The notes below the pieces were generated by a model. It ran no database searches and was not told the DNA's origin. It saw only the letters and a list, made by a program, of their open reading frames with translations. A stretch of DNA of 64,000 nt. Origin: Chamaea fasciata (lineage: Eukaryota; Chordata; Aves; Passeriformes; Sylviidae). Numbering within the stretch: the first letter of the stretch is position 1; each line of letters begins with the position of its first letter. The position numbers and the translations under genes are program-made. The stretch covers positions 23,425,021 to 23,489,020 of the forward strand of contig JARCOQ010000008.1 of assembly GCA_029207755.1 (NCBI GenBank). Reading direction: 5' to 3'. Of the stretch, positions 39,843 to 59,071 are shown in pieces.

Positions 39843-42800
39843 CTAAGACATAGATGCTGCTGTCATCACTGCCTCCTCCTCATCTCCTTGCTTTGGCAGC
39901 TCAGCAAGCATGGGAGAGGAGGGAGATGGAGCAGCCTCTTGTGCCTCCTGCTCCTCTCCAAACCCCAGCTCTACATCCATTTGCTCCAGCTCCCCCTGAT
40001 CCAGTAGCTCAAAGTCATCTGCTTCCTCCTCATCCTCTGGTGGAGCTTCTGTCTCTGTCTCCACCACTTCACTCTCTGACAGGTGTGCTTGGAAGCTCAG
40101 TTTCTCTTCAGGCTCCGTGGGGAGGAACTCAGAGAGGGGGGGTCCCTCACTGGCCTCTGAGGACCGCAGGAGGGCAGAGAGGGTGTTCTGCACCGCTGTG
40201 GTGATAGCAGTGGTGACGATCTCCTCGCTCAGCGTGTTAATGCAGATGCCCAGGCCTGGGGCAGGGACAGTCTTTGGCTCTGCGTTGCCTCCTGCCGCTT
40301 GCCCACTCCCATTGAAGTGCGTATTTACAAAATGGAGAGGAGACGTGAGGCGAAGGATGGAGAGGTCAGAGTCCGTGGCCTCTTTGTCTGCTGAGTGCAG
40401 CTCACAGGCAGCGTGGGCAAGCTCAGGACTCAGAGGCACATCAAACGCATCTTCATCACTCTGTGGTCCCAGGTCTCTGGAATGATATTCTTCCACGGAT
40501 GGAAACTCAGCCAGGTCCTTGGAAAATGACTCCTCCGGCTCACTGTGCAGGCTCTGCTGATCCAGGTCTGAAAGGCACCAGCATTAAGGTACAGGTTCCG
40601 TCACCTTGACCTCTAACCCACCCTCCCCCAGCTGACACACCACAGCTGACTTGCAGGTACCTTCCCCATCCTTGGAGCACAGCAGGAAGAGGTCTGCAGT
40701 TACTCCTTTCTGCAGTGGCATGATTCACATGGAATGTTTCTTTTCTCATCCTGTTCTATGTGCTCTGTGCTCAGAAAGGACTTCTTGCTCTAGCTCATGC
40801 TCTCTGCATTTAGAGCCCCCCATTGAAACTCCCAAGGTCAGGGAAACTGTACTTACATCACGTGGCTGCTCCTTCCCAGACACCCAAGTGTCCACTGAGT
40901 GGTTACCTCCATGTTCCTCACCACTAACCAGTCCTTCTCTGAGTTAGTAAGTCCGACCTGTTTCACCCAGCATCATACATGGGTGTTTGACTATTCAATT
41001 ATTTCTGTGGGACTTTGTGAGTGGCCTTGCTCCCTCGCTGGAGTCACAAGATGGCATTGCTTTGAGGGGCAGTAATTACAGACTAATGTCCACTTAGGAC
41101 CAGCTTATGATCAGCCATGAAGTCATCATCATGCTGCACTACTTTTTCTCCCTCCTTTCAATGCTCTTCTCATGCAAATAGCTGTGTTCTATCCCTGTCC
41201 TCCCATTTGTAAGACCCATTGTTTTGGGCCAAAACACTGAGGATAAGGGGGCATCAAGGTGTCCCATCATGTACCTTCAGAAACGTCCGTCAGCTGTGGC
41301 GTGGTAGCCCTTGAAACAGAAAAGCCCCCACTCTCCAGGATAGAAGCCTCCTCATCAGAGAGCTCAGAATCTGTGATTGACAGTGCCAGGGCAGTTTTCT
41401 TCACATCCACCTGCATGGGATGAAGGCAGAGAGACAAATTCCTGTGTGTCTAAGTACCCATGCTGCCTATGGGCACCTCCAGACCTTCCAGGCAGAAGTC
41501 CTTGCTGGAGGGACAGTGTGATGGCAAAGCACTCCCTGCACTGGAGGGAAGGGCAGCCTCAGCTCACTGGCTTTCCTGCAATAAATCACCACCCAAAGGT
41601 TTGCCTCCTCTCAGTGAAGAACACAAAAAAAACCAACACAAGATGGGATGAAACTGTAGGAGTCTCAGAAGGCTTTAATCGTACTTCCTCTCCTGGGGAT
41701 CACCAAGGAGAACACTCCTTCCCTTTTGCATTCACACAGAGTGCAAGAAAGCCTTCTACAAGTAGCAATGATTCAAGGAGTATCCACATTCCTTTGGAAA
41801 CAAGTTTCCCACCTCAGCTCAGCTACATGTCCAGAGCTACTGCTTGGTTCGTTTCTGCGGTGCAAATATAGAAAGGTTGCACACAATCTGTCTGAAAACA
41901 GAGAACTGTGCAAGACACACTAGAGCTGCTCAACTCCCTTTTCTGGTTTTGAGGAGCCCCTGCACATTACAGCAGGGGTGTTCATTTCTTCAGGAGACAC
42001 TCACATTCTCTGAGCATGAAGCATAACCATCAAAGTAATTCTGAGGTCAGCAGGAGGCTTGGGGCATGGCTGGCCCTGCCCTGCTACCGCATCACCAGCT
42101 CTGTGGCACCGAATTCTCAATACCCAGACTGAAGACAATGGCCTTCATCAAACACATGCACTTCTCTCCTTAGAATCTTGCAAAGAAGTGATTTATTGCT
42201 CTGCTGTGTGTTATCATTGTTGCTGTACTCAGACCAACCCCTGGCTCTCAAGTTCCTATAGACCAGAGAGGAGGGATTTGCTCCTGCTGAGCTCTTTGTG
42301 CTCTTACCACTGGGGAGAAGCCTGACAGCTCTGCTTCACTCTCACTCTCCGTCTCTGCTGTCGGCTCATCACCTGCTGCAGGCTCACTCTTTCCTTGTCG
42401 CTCTGTGAGAAAGACAAGAAAGGCTTTACATGATACTGAAGGAATTTTCTGCCTTTATATATCACTTTCCCCTACTTCCCCTGTGAAAGTGCACAGGGTT
42501 CCTGGAGACAAGTATAATTTGTTGCTCTCATGTGCTGTTCTCAGGATCATCTGGGAGCACACAGTTGCTCTCCACATAACCCTGAGGCTTCCACCTCTCT
42601 TCCCCTGCTCCTCTGCAGTCTGTCACCACACAGTGTTGGCAGACATGGTCTCCCACTGTCCTTTTGCTATGGCTCCACCCTAGGAATACAGCACCAAAAA
42701 AAGCTACAGAGAAGGTGGTTCCTTACTCTTCTTCTCATGCTTGTGGTGCAGTGTCTCTGCCTTCATACTGTAGTCCAGTTTCATCAGGACAGGCTCCAAA

Positions 42801-45800
42801 CGTGTGTACATCCTCTGGATCAGCTCATGGTAGACCACCAGAGGCCAGAGCAGAATGCTGAGCACTGTGGACATGGAATGCAGGGACTGTGAGGGACATA
42901 TCAAGCAAAACCGGACTCTTCCTGTGGTGCCACTGAGAAAGTCTTCAAGGGAAACGCATTTCAATGGCATGTGCTTTCCCATCTGACTGCCTAAAAATCC
43001 TCATCCATGGCCCTTCTTACTCATTGCAAAGCTGCTTGATCAATCAGGTTTTCCTGTCAGATCGTAGATAGAATAGAGATTTATGTTAAGATGAAGAATA
43101 AGCCCTTCTCTTCAGTCACTGCACCCCAGACTCAACATGCAACAGAAGCCCTGAAATGAGCTTAAATGAGAATTAAACCCAAGTATTACCAAAACTTTTA
43201 TACAGGTAGCTGCATAGAGTTCATGTGTAGATGCACTCGCAGCAGAGCACCAGAAAAGAATTTGGGACTCATGATGCAGTGAAAAAGGTCTATTTACCCC
43301 ACATGCAGCTTTGCTAACAACACTCTCGATATAGATTTGCCCACATTAGGAACTGAGAAACACCAACTACATGCTTCCCAGGAGCCTCAGCCAGCATAGC
43401 CTCAGCAGTGGGGAACAGTGGACACCAGTGTTTTAGTCACGGCTCCCTCTCCTGCCTTTGCAGTTGTACTGCATGCATGCGCTTACAGAGACTTCCGGGA
43501 ACACACTCCCCATAAATTGATTCATCACCTAGTACAGATCCCCTTGAGAAAACTACAAATCTGCCTTTTCCAGCCTATCAACAGCACAGTTATGTCATGT
43601 CTCAGCTTAAGTCAGACGAGCACTGCTTATACTCACAAATGATGTAGGAGATCATTATGCCTGGAACATAGTGTCCAACTACAGCCAGAATCAGGCAGCC
43701 TGAACAGACACTCATGCAGAACTGAAGGAAGAGAGAGGAACAAACAGAAGTGACAAGAGGCAGAGATACATCTATGCAACCCATGCCAGAAACCCATTTA
43801 GTGCAACATGAGGGATGGTCCTAACCAAGTCAGTCAGCCAGCTCTGCACCAAGTACACTCAGGTGCTGACAGTCACAACTCAGACAGCTCGGTTGGGTTA
43901 AGCTGTAAGCATTAGAGATTCAAGTGCAGGATGACCAAGGTAACCCAATGGCCCAATAAAACAAATCAAAACTTTATCGGACAGTTCTTTATGAAGTAAA
44001 TAACATTCCTTGAGGATATGATGGGATATTGCAAATTGCCACTAGTACATCTTTCTGTAGAGCTCAGCACCTCAGGAGGAAACTGTACTGTCTTGACAAA
44101 GATAGGAACCTGTTACAGAGTCACCAGATGTTGTGCCACTGCTGTGCCGTAAACCAGCTGGCAGAAGCATTAGCAGAGCCCATGCGCCCATCAGACTAGG
44201 ATCTTTCTCCTTTGGAAAAAGTGAAGTATAATGGTGCAGCCCTGACGGCTTGTCTTACATTCTCCTGGGGGCAGGGGGAAGTGAGAATAGACAATCTGTA
44301 AACCAGGGCATGGGTTCACATATGGACTATATCCTGCAATTAAGAGTTTAATTCAAAATGCAGAGGGTCTGCAAAAGCTAAGGTTCCTCTATGGGTTTCG
44401 CTCCCAATGAATTAATTTTTTATGGCATGTTCGGACCTGGTCTTCAACTCCCCGTGGCTGGGACAGAAAAGGAGTAACAAGCTGTGCTAGAAACCCACTC
44501 CTTTTGCCACACTGAACGCCAGGAAGCCTGACACAATCCTAGAGGTTGGTCTGTCCTACTTTTTGTGATGCAACGGCAGTTCCTGTCTACAAATCCTTTC
44601 CAAACAACATACATCACACCCATTAGAACATGTGTAATGACAAGTTTCCATGCACTCAGAAACAGCACTGCGTTTGGACTTTGCTAGCAACAATCTTGGC
44701 TAGTGAAATAGGACCAGCTTAAGAATGGAACTCATGAAAGGGCCAGAGACTGTAGGCTTCCCTTTTTTTCTCCCCAGTCCCAATCTAAGAGCTTCCTTTG
44801 CACACTAGGAAATAAAATCAAGTCATTCACAGGAGGTGTAAGTTCAGCTCCAGTTTACAAATACTGGAAGTCAACTACTCATTATTTAAACTTCCCATGG
44901 CATAGAATCTGCAAGTAATGAACAGCAAATATTGGACAGGGATAGCAATTGTAAAAATATTGAATTTACATTCTTCCATCTCTTAAGGCACTAGTAATGG
45001 TAATAAAAGCCCCTGCACAGAAGAGTAGGTATCTCCAGCTTACCTTGGCAGGATTTTGCCTCTTGTACTGTAGCAGTTCCTGCAGGTACAGCCTGAAGGT
45101 GACCCAGCTCTCTGCCAGACAGTGGCACAGCTCAGGGACACTGAGCAGGTGAGGTTGTGCCCCTGAAGTCACCCCCTCACTAGAGACAGACAAGAGCAAG
45201 AAGACAATCTTTGAACATGGTCTGTTTTCCTGGGGGAAAGGAACAGCTGCACCAGGAAGCAGAGCTCCCTACCAAAGGCTTGACAATACTGACTTCATTT
45301 TCAACTGAACTACAGAAGATGTTTGATTTGGAGACAGTTTTTCCCTTCAATCAGGAAGAAAGTCAAGAGACACCTGAGCAAAGCATCAGCAGATACCATG
45401 CCACAGAATCCCCATGCCACAAGCCCAAGATGCAAAGCAGTTTACTCAAAGCCACGCAGACAGAAGCACTGGAGGTGGAAGTAGTTATGTGGCCTCCTCC
45501 GGCACCAAGTCCAAGGTAGACAGAATGTGGTGCTCAGACCTACAACCACAGCCAAGGACGCAAGCTACACCACTAGAGAGAGCACGTTCAGCCCGGGGAA
45601 GTCAGTCTCAGTGATCTCCTTCTCTCTGGGGGACTCTTAAAATAGTTCAGGACAGATCCAGGGAAGAAACCTAAAAGCTCCTAACATCAGAAGTACTTGA
45701 GCTTTATTGCTACTGAAAGAACACTAGCTTTCCCCAGAGTCTCAAACTGTGGCTCCTGAGCTGATAAGCAGCTAGCACTGCAGAAGTCACTAGCAATGCT

Positions 45801-48800
45801 TCACAGCAGGAGCCATGCAGTTCATTGACAACGGAAGAAAGGACGGGTGAAATCACCATACTAAATTAAGACTTCCTCACTCTCCGCACTCCCCAAGAAC
45901 ACATCTGCTAGCTTACCTCTCTCCTCCTGGTTCCTCTGATGCCTGTGCTGTAGAGAGAACACAGCAGATTAGTCAGCCAAGTAAAAAATACAATCTGACA
46001 TTTTTACCAGTTGAACAGAGCAGAGCTGGAGATGTATCATCCTCAGCTAGGGATGCACCCTGGGGACCTTCTTTGTGCTCTCACAAGCAGGGATCACTGG
46101 CTTGGAGCCTGAGCTGCAAAGGCTTTAGTGAAGCGTGCTGGGAGACTAGGAGCAGCAGAGCACTGATCTCTGGGCACCCCAGCACACCTTGCAACCCAAC
46201 ATACACACAGCAGGCACTCATATCTCAGGTGCATCCTGGTGCTTACATGGGGCTCTCTGCTCCAAGGATCATGCAGCTTTTGCTGGTGTCCCACATGTCT
46301 GGCAGTGCCATTCCCACAGTGGGCGCCAGCACTTGTCATTCAAAGGGGGCTGCCAGCACAGTTTTGGAGCTGGGCAAAGCTTCAGCTTCCATCTCGGAGC
46401 TAAACATGGCACCAGGAAGTCTGAGCTGCATTTCCCACTGACCAGCCCAGTCCTTGGCAGGATGCTATGTACAAATACCAGAAGTGTCCCTGCTGTCTCC
46501 ATCCTCTCCCTTAGAATTAAGTAACAAATAGCAGTCTCGTGCATAATTTTCTAATTTTAGGGCTCTTTTATGTCCCTTGACAGCCTTTTGTGCCAGGCAC
46601 AGATGTAACTATACTCCTAAGGTTCATCACTCTGAAAGGGAAAGGCTCTCCCATTCCTCTCTGCACTGAACCCAGGGATGATCAAATAGGGACTTAGTTC
46701 ATGCAGTACTGAAGAGAGGAGTGTTGTTTCAATGGCAGAGCTCATATATGATTATGTTCTGCTTTTAGATACACTGAGAAAAAAAAAATTCTAAGACAAC
46801 AGAGATTCATGAGCCTGGTTGCTCACAGATTTGGATATCCTGGCAAGCTGACTGGTGTCTCAGGATGTACAGGGCTCAACCAAAGCTCTTCTATCAACAC
46901 AGTCTTTGTAAGTCTCCTGTGTTTAACAATGCCCTGTTCATGCTGTGGTAGCTCATTGAGGTCTACTCTCCTGCACTAGTCCGCCCACTGTCCTAGAGTT
47001 GGCAGCGACTGATAAATCTTTGATGCTGTCTGACCAGCAGCAAACTTGGTGCATGAGGTTATAACCCTAACCCTGTCCCCCACACTGCATGCCACCATGT
47101 CAACAGAACTAAAACAAAGGAGGAGAGTTTAACCTCAGAGACTAGGCTTATAGAAATGGGCTAATGAAATGCAACGTGTGCAAAAAGGGGTTTGAATCCT
47201 CCCTGGAGTCACCAGCCAGGCACAAGGCCCAAGAGTGGCACTTACTCCCTCAGGGAAATGCAACAAAGATGTGAACAACCATCACTGTAATCACTCAGTG
47301 AGACTTCAGACTCCACCCAGATCAAGCCACAGAAGAGACCAACTGCTTGTAGCAGCCCTGCCACCCTTCTCCCAAGACACAGGATGTTGGGCCAAGTCTG
47401 CCAGACTCCTCCTCCCGCTGCAGGCACTGCACCAGCCGGCTCTCGCAGTGGAGCAGGAGGCCAACCACCCAGGGAGGAGGCGATTCTTTGAGAGCGTGAC
47501 CCAGATTTCCAGTAATTAGGCCTGACAAGAGGAGTCAACTGCTCTCAGACTGAGCTGCCCAATCACTCCTCTGCCCACGAGTATTTGGCATGGTGGCTGG
47601 GGCAGCTCACAGAGAAAGCCTGGGCTGCAGTGTGAATATTATGGATGCAGCTCCACCCCCACAGGGCAGCTGCTTCCCTCCAGAAACCGCCATTGCTGTG
47701 TTTTGTTATTGTGCTCAGGAATCTAAAGCTGCTTAATGACAGCACACAGAAATCCAGCTCTATCTCTAAGCCTCATCTATTACCTGTGCTAAACCACCAA
47801 ATACATTACATCTGGCACTGGCCAGTCTGTGAGGGCTGGCTACACCAGTCGTGCAGTGTATCACATGAGGAGCTGGGATACCCGCCACCTCTGCTGGACA
47901 GATGTGCCAGCAACACAGTAAGTGGGATGGCACAGGAACCGCACTCCTCAATACTCCAGCAGAGGGAGTGAAACAATTCTCAGTTGTTCCTGAAGGTTTC
48001 AGAGACACTTTGAGGAGCAGAACATTTCAGCAGACTGCAAGGTCTTCCTGTGATTTCAGCTATCTGGCAAAACACAAGCTGTCTTTAAGATCAACAGTAT
48101 GCTGCTTCCTGTAGTAGAGCAGTCTGCCTGCTGGCCATCTCAAAACACTGCTGTCTTAAACCAGTTTTAAGAACAGCCCAATCCCAAAAAACCTAGAGCA
48201 TTTCCAACAGGAAATGGTCCCTTAGTTAAGCTTTAACTCCAACCTCTCCTGAAATACTGTCAAGCACCAGTATAACTAAGTTGGCAAGCAGGACACCCAG
48301 AGTTGTCCTCAGATTATCAATAACTGGCTGAAATCTTTCTGTCAGCATTTCATACTGGACTGTGGATTAATACAAATCACCTGACATACACCAGATTCTT
48401 CTGAGAGAACAGACAGCCATGCAGGAGTTTAGGTTATGTTAGGTTATGTTGGTACTGACAAATTATTGCTGATGTATTCCTTGGCTCTTACAGGTTTTCA
48501 ACGCTTCTCCAAGAGACATTCTTCATCTGTGTGTAAACTTTAGCTAGAAAATGGGCCCTTTTTAAGGAGCATTAGCATTCAATTAGCAACGAGCATTGCA
48601 ACACAACTTTTCCTAGAGATCTTCCACACTGCACTCTCCAAAACACAGCTGCCAAACAGCGATGCTACAAAAACAGTCCTATATGATACCCATTTCAGGT
48701 GAAACTGGAGATGCTCCCTAAGTCCTTAAATAATATTTAAGGAGGACTCCATGTAGATATTGAGAAAACATCCTGCATGGGAGCTGAAAATATGCAGTCC

Positions 48801-51800
48801 CTTCTGAAAGGGCCAAAAAATGTTGCACATCTTGATGCTGTTAGCATGACCCTGATCACAGTGTGGAAGTAACTACAAAATACATGCTGGGGTTTTAGCA
48901 TTCCTTCAGAAGTCATCTTAAAAGCAGCCATCTGAGACATACACAACTGTCACAAGCTGAGGTTTGTGTACGCACATGCTGACTCTTGAAGGTATGGTAC
49001 TGACCCATCTCCCAGAACTTTAGAAAAGGCTAACAGGAAGCACTAAGGAGGTAAGCCACAAAGGTGCAGCTCTGCTTCAGCAGGAAGTGGAAGCCAAACA
49101 AGAACCCCTAAGTGTTCAGGAGTACCAATTCAATGGGAGGCCCCTCAGGAATGCAGAGCACCATTCTTTCCTGGCAGAAGCAAAGGAAACATGGTCCAGT
49201 GGAACATGTCAAAATCAGGGCTGTGACCTAAACGGGCACACCAGAAAGATGTCCCTGTTCTCTGCAGCACAAAAGCATGAAGGCATGAAATATGTGAAGA
49301 ACACTGAGGAGAGGTAGAGTGGGAGGTGCACTGACTTCTAGCAGATATGATGGCATAGGATGAACCTAATCCCTGGTGTTGCTGTTTAGTTTGCTTTTGT
49401 TTTTTATTCTTCATGGTTCTGCATCATATAAATTTTGAAAATTATTTCAGTATGAATTTCCTATTTCTTCTATGACAACACAACTTTTACAGGCCAAGTA
49501 CTCACTGGAATGATTCCACCCCCATCTGCCTCAATGACACCATTCTGTACTGGACACCAGGCTTTTGCATTTCTGGACACGTTTCAAGCGAGGTGGTTTG
49601 GGTTGGCTTTAAACTATTCCCTTAAAAAACCAATGTGAATAAGCAGGAAATTAAATTGGCCAGTCCAGTTTAAATGCCTGGTTACCTGAACCACACAAAG
49701 CAAACAGTTTCAAGACTACAGTTGTAATATACCTAATCTTATCAGGATTTCTGTGAAAGGACCCTTTAAGTCAGTACCCTTTTAGGTCAAATAAAGGGCA
49801 CCTTACAAACACACATATAGAGGGGCTTTCATACAGAAACTCTCACTAGAGTAGAGAGGCAGGGATGGAGGGCCCTGAGCCACCTTGGAACAGTTGCAGT
49901 AGATGCAGTAGGCAGGTTTGGGTTTCGTCATTTAAGGAACTCCAAAGAAGGAGGAACTCAAAGCAGACAGCAGCCAATCCATGTCTATCATCTTTATGAG
50001 GCTATTCCTCTTGCTGCTTTTGTGCCTAATGTTGGCATAGACCCTTCAATAAATGGGAAAGATAAGACAGGTCATCAGATTCACTGACTAGCTGAAGATC
50101 AGATGCTATTCAGTACAGGTATAATACACTAACTGTTGCTGCTGTCAGACCTCATCATCCACTCTGCTACCTGCCACGAGAAGTGGCTCTCATTTGCTCT
50201 GCTTCTTTCAGGGCATAAGCCCACTGAACTTAACTAAAACCAATATATTTCCATCCCCTCCTTTCCTTCCCTCAGCTCAGCTGGCTGTAAGCACTCAGAC
50301 TTGAAATGATCTTTTTGCCACATTTTCAGGAGAGAAACGACACAGCAGGAACACATCATCCTTGTCACCAGCTTCCCTGGCAAGCTAGCTGGGCCCCTTA
50401 GTTGCTCTTAAAATTAGCAACTCCCAGAATTTCTCAGCACTGGGAGCAATTCTCCCCCATGCCCAGAGTATTAGGATGCATTCTAATCCTCTGACACATA
50501 CAGATAAGAGGCAGCACCAGTACCTGGGCTGCAGTTAAGGTAGGAATGGGGCTTCCCTGACTGCTGAGAGAGCCCAGAAAGGGTCAAAGCCATAGCCTAG
50601 CAGCTGGTAACACTAGAACCATGTCACTATCTACAGTGCTAATCATCACATACCTGAGAAATCAAACAGGAACCTGGGTTTCCACTTCTCCAACAAGAGG
50701 ATGCCAAGAAGGGACATGCTGAGGAGAAAGAGGGGTCTCAGGGAGGTGGAAGAAAACAACCTAGAAATGAAACAGATATTGTTAGGCAGGGAAAAGGGAG
50801 CAAATTACTGCTCTTGATGAGCAAATAGATATAGCTCAAAGCAGAAATACCCAACTGCTATGGGCCACTGCTGTGCCATAAACCAGCTGGTTAACTGAGC
50901 ATTGTACTCTGCAGACACCCACCCACACCACAGCACGTTCTCAAATGGTGCCTTTGCCCACCACCAGACAGCTGACTCCCAGCCATCTTCCAGTGCTCTC
51001 CTCCTCTGCTTCTGAGCTCCTCCCTAGGCAGCAAAACAAAGCTAATGCTCACTTGTACAAGTCCCTCCAAAGCCTTAGGGTGGAGACTCTAGATAACATA
51101 AAGACAAACTGCTGCAGCAGAAAACTGTTTGCAACTCAGCCTGTTTGCTGAAAACCTACATCCCATTTGTCATGGCAAGGTCCAGCATTACATCCAGGTA
51201 ATGCATCTTGCCATTCTAGATGCCCATTCTTTTATCACAAACCTCTCCCTGTTTCACCAGAGCCTAGCTAGCACTTAAATGGTTTAGTTGCTCACTTGAC
51301 TTTATCACAAAACCTTTCATGTCCCACATCCACACACCAGCTCAAGCCACTTGCCAGCTCACACAATTCTATTCACACACAGCTGTGCAATGCCACTCAA
51401 AGAGTTTATCTCCCCACTCCACCAGAGATTTGACAGCAAAGGTGCCAGGGTGCCTCCTGTGTCAGCAGTGGCTGTCTGTATTCATCCTTTTCTCTAGTTC
51501 AGAGGAGCTGCTTTTAAGTCACTCCAGAAAGAAATACATTCACCTTCACCTCTTCAATGAACACTCCGGAAAGGAGGAGTGGTTTTGCTTTTTTACCCTG
51601 CTCCTCTTCAGTGAGTGTTTGCCAGTAACTAATGACAAATACACCGAACAATGACTGGAGTCAGGGAGAATCTCACAGTGCAGAGCAGGGAGGGGTTCCC
51701 ACTAAGTCACAGGTGGAGAACTGGAAGCGAAATGTGCCTCACTGGACAGCACAAAACAAAAGATGCACTTTCCATGGGCTTACAGAACCTTTAATGATCT

Positions 51801-53197
51801 AAACAACAATGTTTGTACTCCTTCTCACTGAACAGCAATTCTGTAGCTCAACACATCATCTCTGGAACAATCTCCTATTCCACTTCATTTATGTATTGCA
51901 GTTAAAAGATGTTGGCTGAATCCTCCATGGGACCCTAAATGATTTTTCCTCCTCTGCAGTATTTAAATCTCTCTCTGCTGTCCCATATTCTGGGCACTCT
52001 TTGTTCTTCTCGACCTTTTCATGCACAGTCCCTGGGCTGTCATTGACTCCTACCCCTGCCATCTCCGCTACCACCCACACCTCTACCCCTCCTTCTCGCT
52101 TCATAGCTCTGCTCTGAGACTTTTCAGCTAGCAGAGTAGTCCAAAAGTTTATGTATCTGGCTACCACACACACTTCTGGTGATTGTACAGATGAGGGAAC
52201 AGAATGTAAGCTACTTATTCAGAGAGACTTCAAAGGCTCTTTGGTAACTTACTTTTCTATCCTCTCACTTCAGAATCTGCCCCTTCCTATTTCATCTGCA
52301 ACCAACATTTAACTCTTTCTCTGGTCACTTCTGACCTTTTCTGCTGGGAAGGCCACTGGCTGAGAGCATTTTCATCAGTAAAACTGACTCACTGTTTATA
52401 CAAACAAACAGGATGTTTTTCATTCCCATCCACAGCTGGGCTCTGCCACTCAACACTCCCATCTCCTCATGCTGCTGCCCTGCCGGAGAGGCAGAGAGGG
52501 GAAAACACGAAAGGGGGAACGCTCTCGCACCAAAACCGAGTGAAAAATCAGCACCTCCCGGGAAAGATTACCGAGCAGAAGGGTTTAAATAAAACGCCTC
52601 AGGGCAGCTGCCGATGCAGAAGGCCGCGGAGCTCTCTGACCGCAGTTACCGAGTGAAACGAACTGATAAAAACACCGATGCAAAAATTAGGCAGAAACGT
52701 GCCTGGGCGAGGCTCCAGTTGGGCCCATCTGCATTTTATTATCGCGGGACAAGGCAAATCCTCCTGGCACTTTCTCCCCTCAGGGAGGGGCCTGTTTATG
52801 CCTGTCAGAGGAAAACAGCGCGACTACTCCCGGCTGTGCATATCCCCCGGCGGTGGGGGCTGCGGGAACACACACCGCCGGAGCCCAGGGACATCGCCGC
52901 GGGCCGCAAAGCCGCCGCACGCTGCGAGCACGGGCCGGACGGGCCGCACCGACGGCCCCGGGTCCCCCTTCCCGCCCCAGCTCACCAGAGGGCCCCGCCG
53001 AGCGCGGCCGCGGTGACCAGGCTGTACAGCGGCCTCTCCCACACCAACAGCCGCTGCGCCGTCGCCAGCGCCGCCTCCCAACCCCGCAGCCGCTGCCGCA
53101 GCGCCGCCGCCAGACGCGCCGCCGCTGCCGCCGCCGCCTCCTCCTCCTCCTCCTCGGCCGCCGCCGCTGCCGCCTCCTCGGCGCGGCCGCTCGCCAT
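39843..53197 (-). CDS. RETREG2: Reticulophagy regulator 2 (FAM134A, ER-phagy receptor)
   Basis: Nine coding exons on the minus strand: 52986-53197, 50654-50760, 45917-45947, 45044-45179, 43637-43721, 42727-42864, 42308-42402, 41275-41410 and 39843-40567. They give 554 aa (human 543). The protein shapes and fragments ER sheets and tethers them to LC3/GABARAP. An Ala/Glu low-complexity N-terminus precedes the reticulon-homology domain: paired hydrophobic hairpins [17 protein letters not shown] and [18 protein letters not shown]...[25 protein letters not shown]. The cytosolic tail is acidic and serine-rich. Conserved stretches are [48 protein letters not shown] and, near residues 497-502, DDFELL, the LC3-interacting region. 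Exon 3 is only 31 bp. The start is the first ATG of the CpG-rich exon and no in-frame upstream ATG is seen. It has the longest introns in the window and is divergent from CNPPD1. Confidence 0.95.
40568..45043 (-). other. RETREG2: RETREG2 introns 4-8 (with exons 5-8 between them)
   Basis: Introns 8 (40568-41274), 7 (41411-42307), 6 (42403-42726), 5 (42865-43636) and 4 (43722-45043) are GT-AG and moderately AT-rich. In intron 4 a 27-bp block at 44135-44161 recurs with one mismatch in intron 1. Nothing else was recognised. Confidence 0.6.
45948..50653 (-). other. RETREG2: RETREG2 intron 2 (4.7 kb)
   Basis: The longest intron in the window. It is AT-richer than its surroundings and contains no open frame resembling a known protein. 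It has a small direct duplication of AGGTTATGTT (about 48432-48451) and short homopolymers. I see no recognisable transposon or RNA gene. Confidence 0.6.
50761..52985 (-). other. RETREG2: RETREG2 intron 1 (2.2 kb)
   Basis: It includes the second copy of a 27-bp block (50864-50890) shared with intron 4. The end nearest exon 1 (about 52850-52985) belongs to the CpG island. No gene is recognised. Confidence 0.6.
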
Positions 53198-53569
53198 GGC
53201 TGCGGGCGAGGGAGAGGGCGGAGGTGCCGCTGTCACCGGCCCGGGCGGGCGGCACCGCCTGAGGGACCGGCGGCCACTGCCGCCGCGCGCGTGCGCCCGG
53301 GGACGGATGAGGCGGGCGGGGGGAGAACCGGGTGACACCGGCCGCGCGTGCGCCCGGCGGCGGGAGGGGCGGGGAGCGGCCGCGCCCCCGCGCCGGAACA
53401 GGAAGGGCGGAAGGGCGGGCGGTGGCGGTCAGCCTGGGAGCGGCTTGGAGGGCTCCGCTCCCGACACTGCGCCGGGCCTCGGCCTCGGAGCGGACCGGCA
53501 CCGCGCCCTCAGAGCCGGCACCGTACCGCCGAAGGGGATCTGTCAGCCCCCGCCCTTCGAGCGGGCAGG
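52850..53569. promoter_or_regulatory. CpG island and bidirectional promoter of RETREG2 and CNPPD1
   Basis: The divergent start codons (53197 minus, 53570 plus) are 372 bp apart inside a strong CpG island that extends into both first exons. No TATA box is seen. Bidirectional control is inferred from geometry. Confidence 0.7.
53116..53187. repeat. RETREG2: Trinucleotide-rich coding tract (poly-Ala/poly-Glu) in RETREG2 exon 1
   Basis: Runs of GCC/GCG and GAG/GAA triplets on the coding strand encode alternating alanine and glutamate blocks directly after the start codon. The human protein has a comparable but different low-complexity N-terminus. Confidence 0.85.

Positions 53570-59071
<5,502 letters not shown>

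Noticed and set aside
47060..47075. CCCTAACCCT, telomere-like
   Set aside because: Fewer than two hexamers, expected by chance in an intron this size.
48432..48451. Direct duplication of a 10-bp unit in RETREG2 intron 2
   Set aside because: Two copies of a short unit are compatible with simple slippage.
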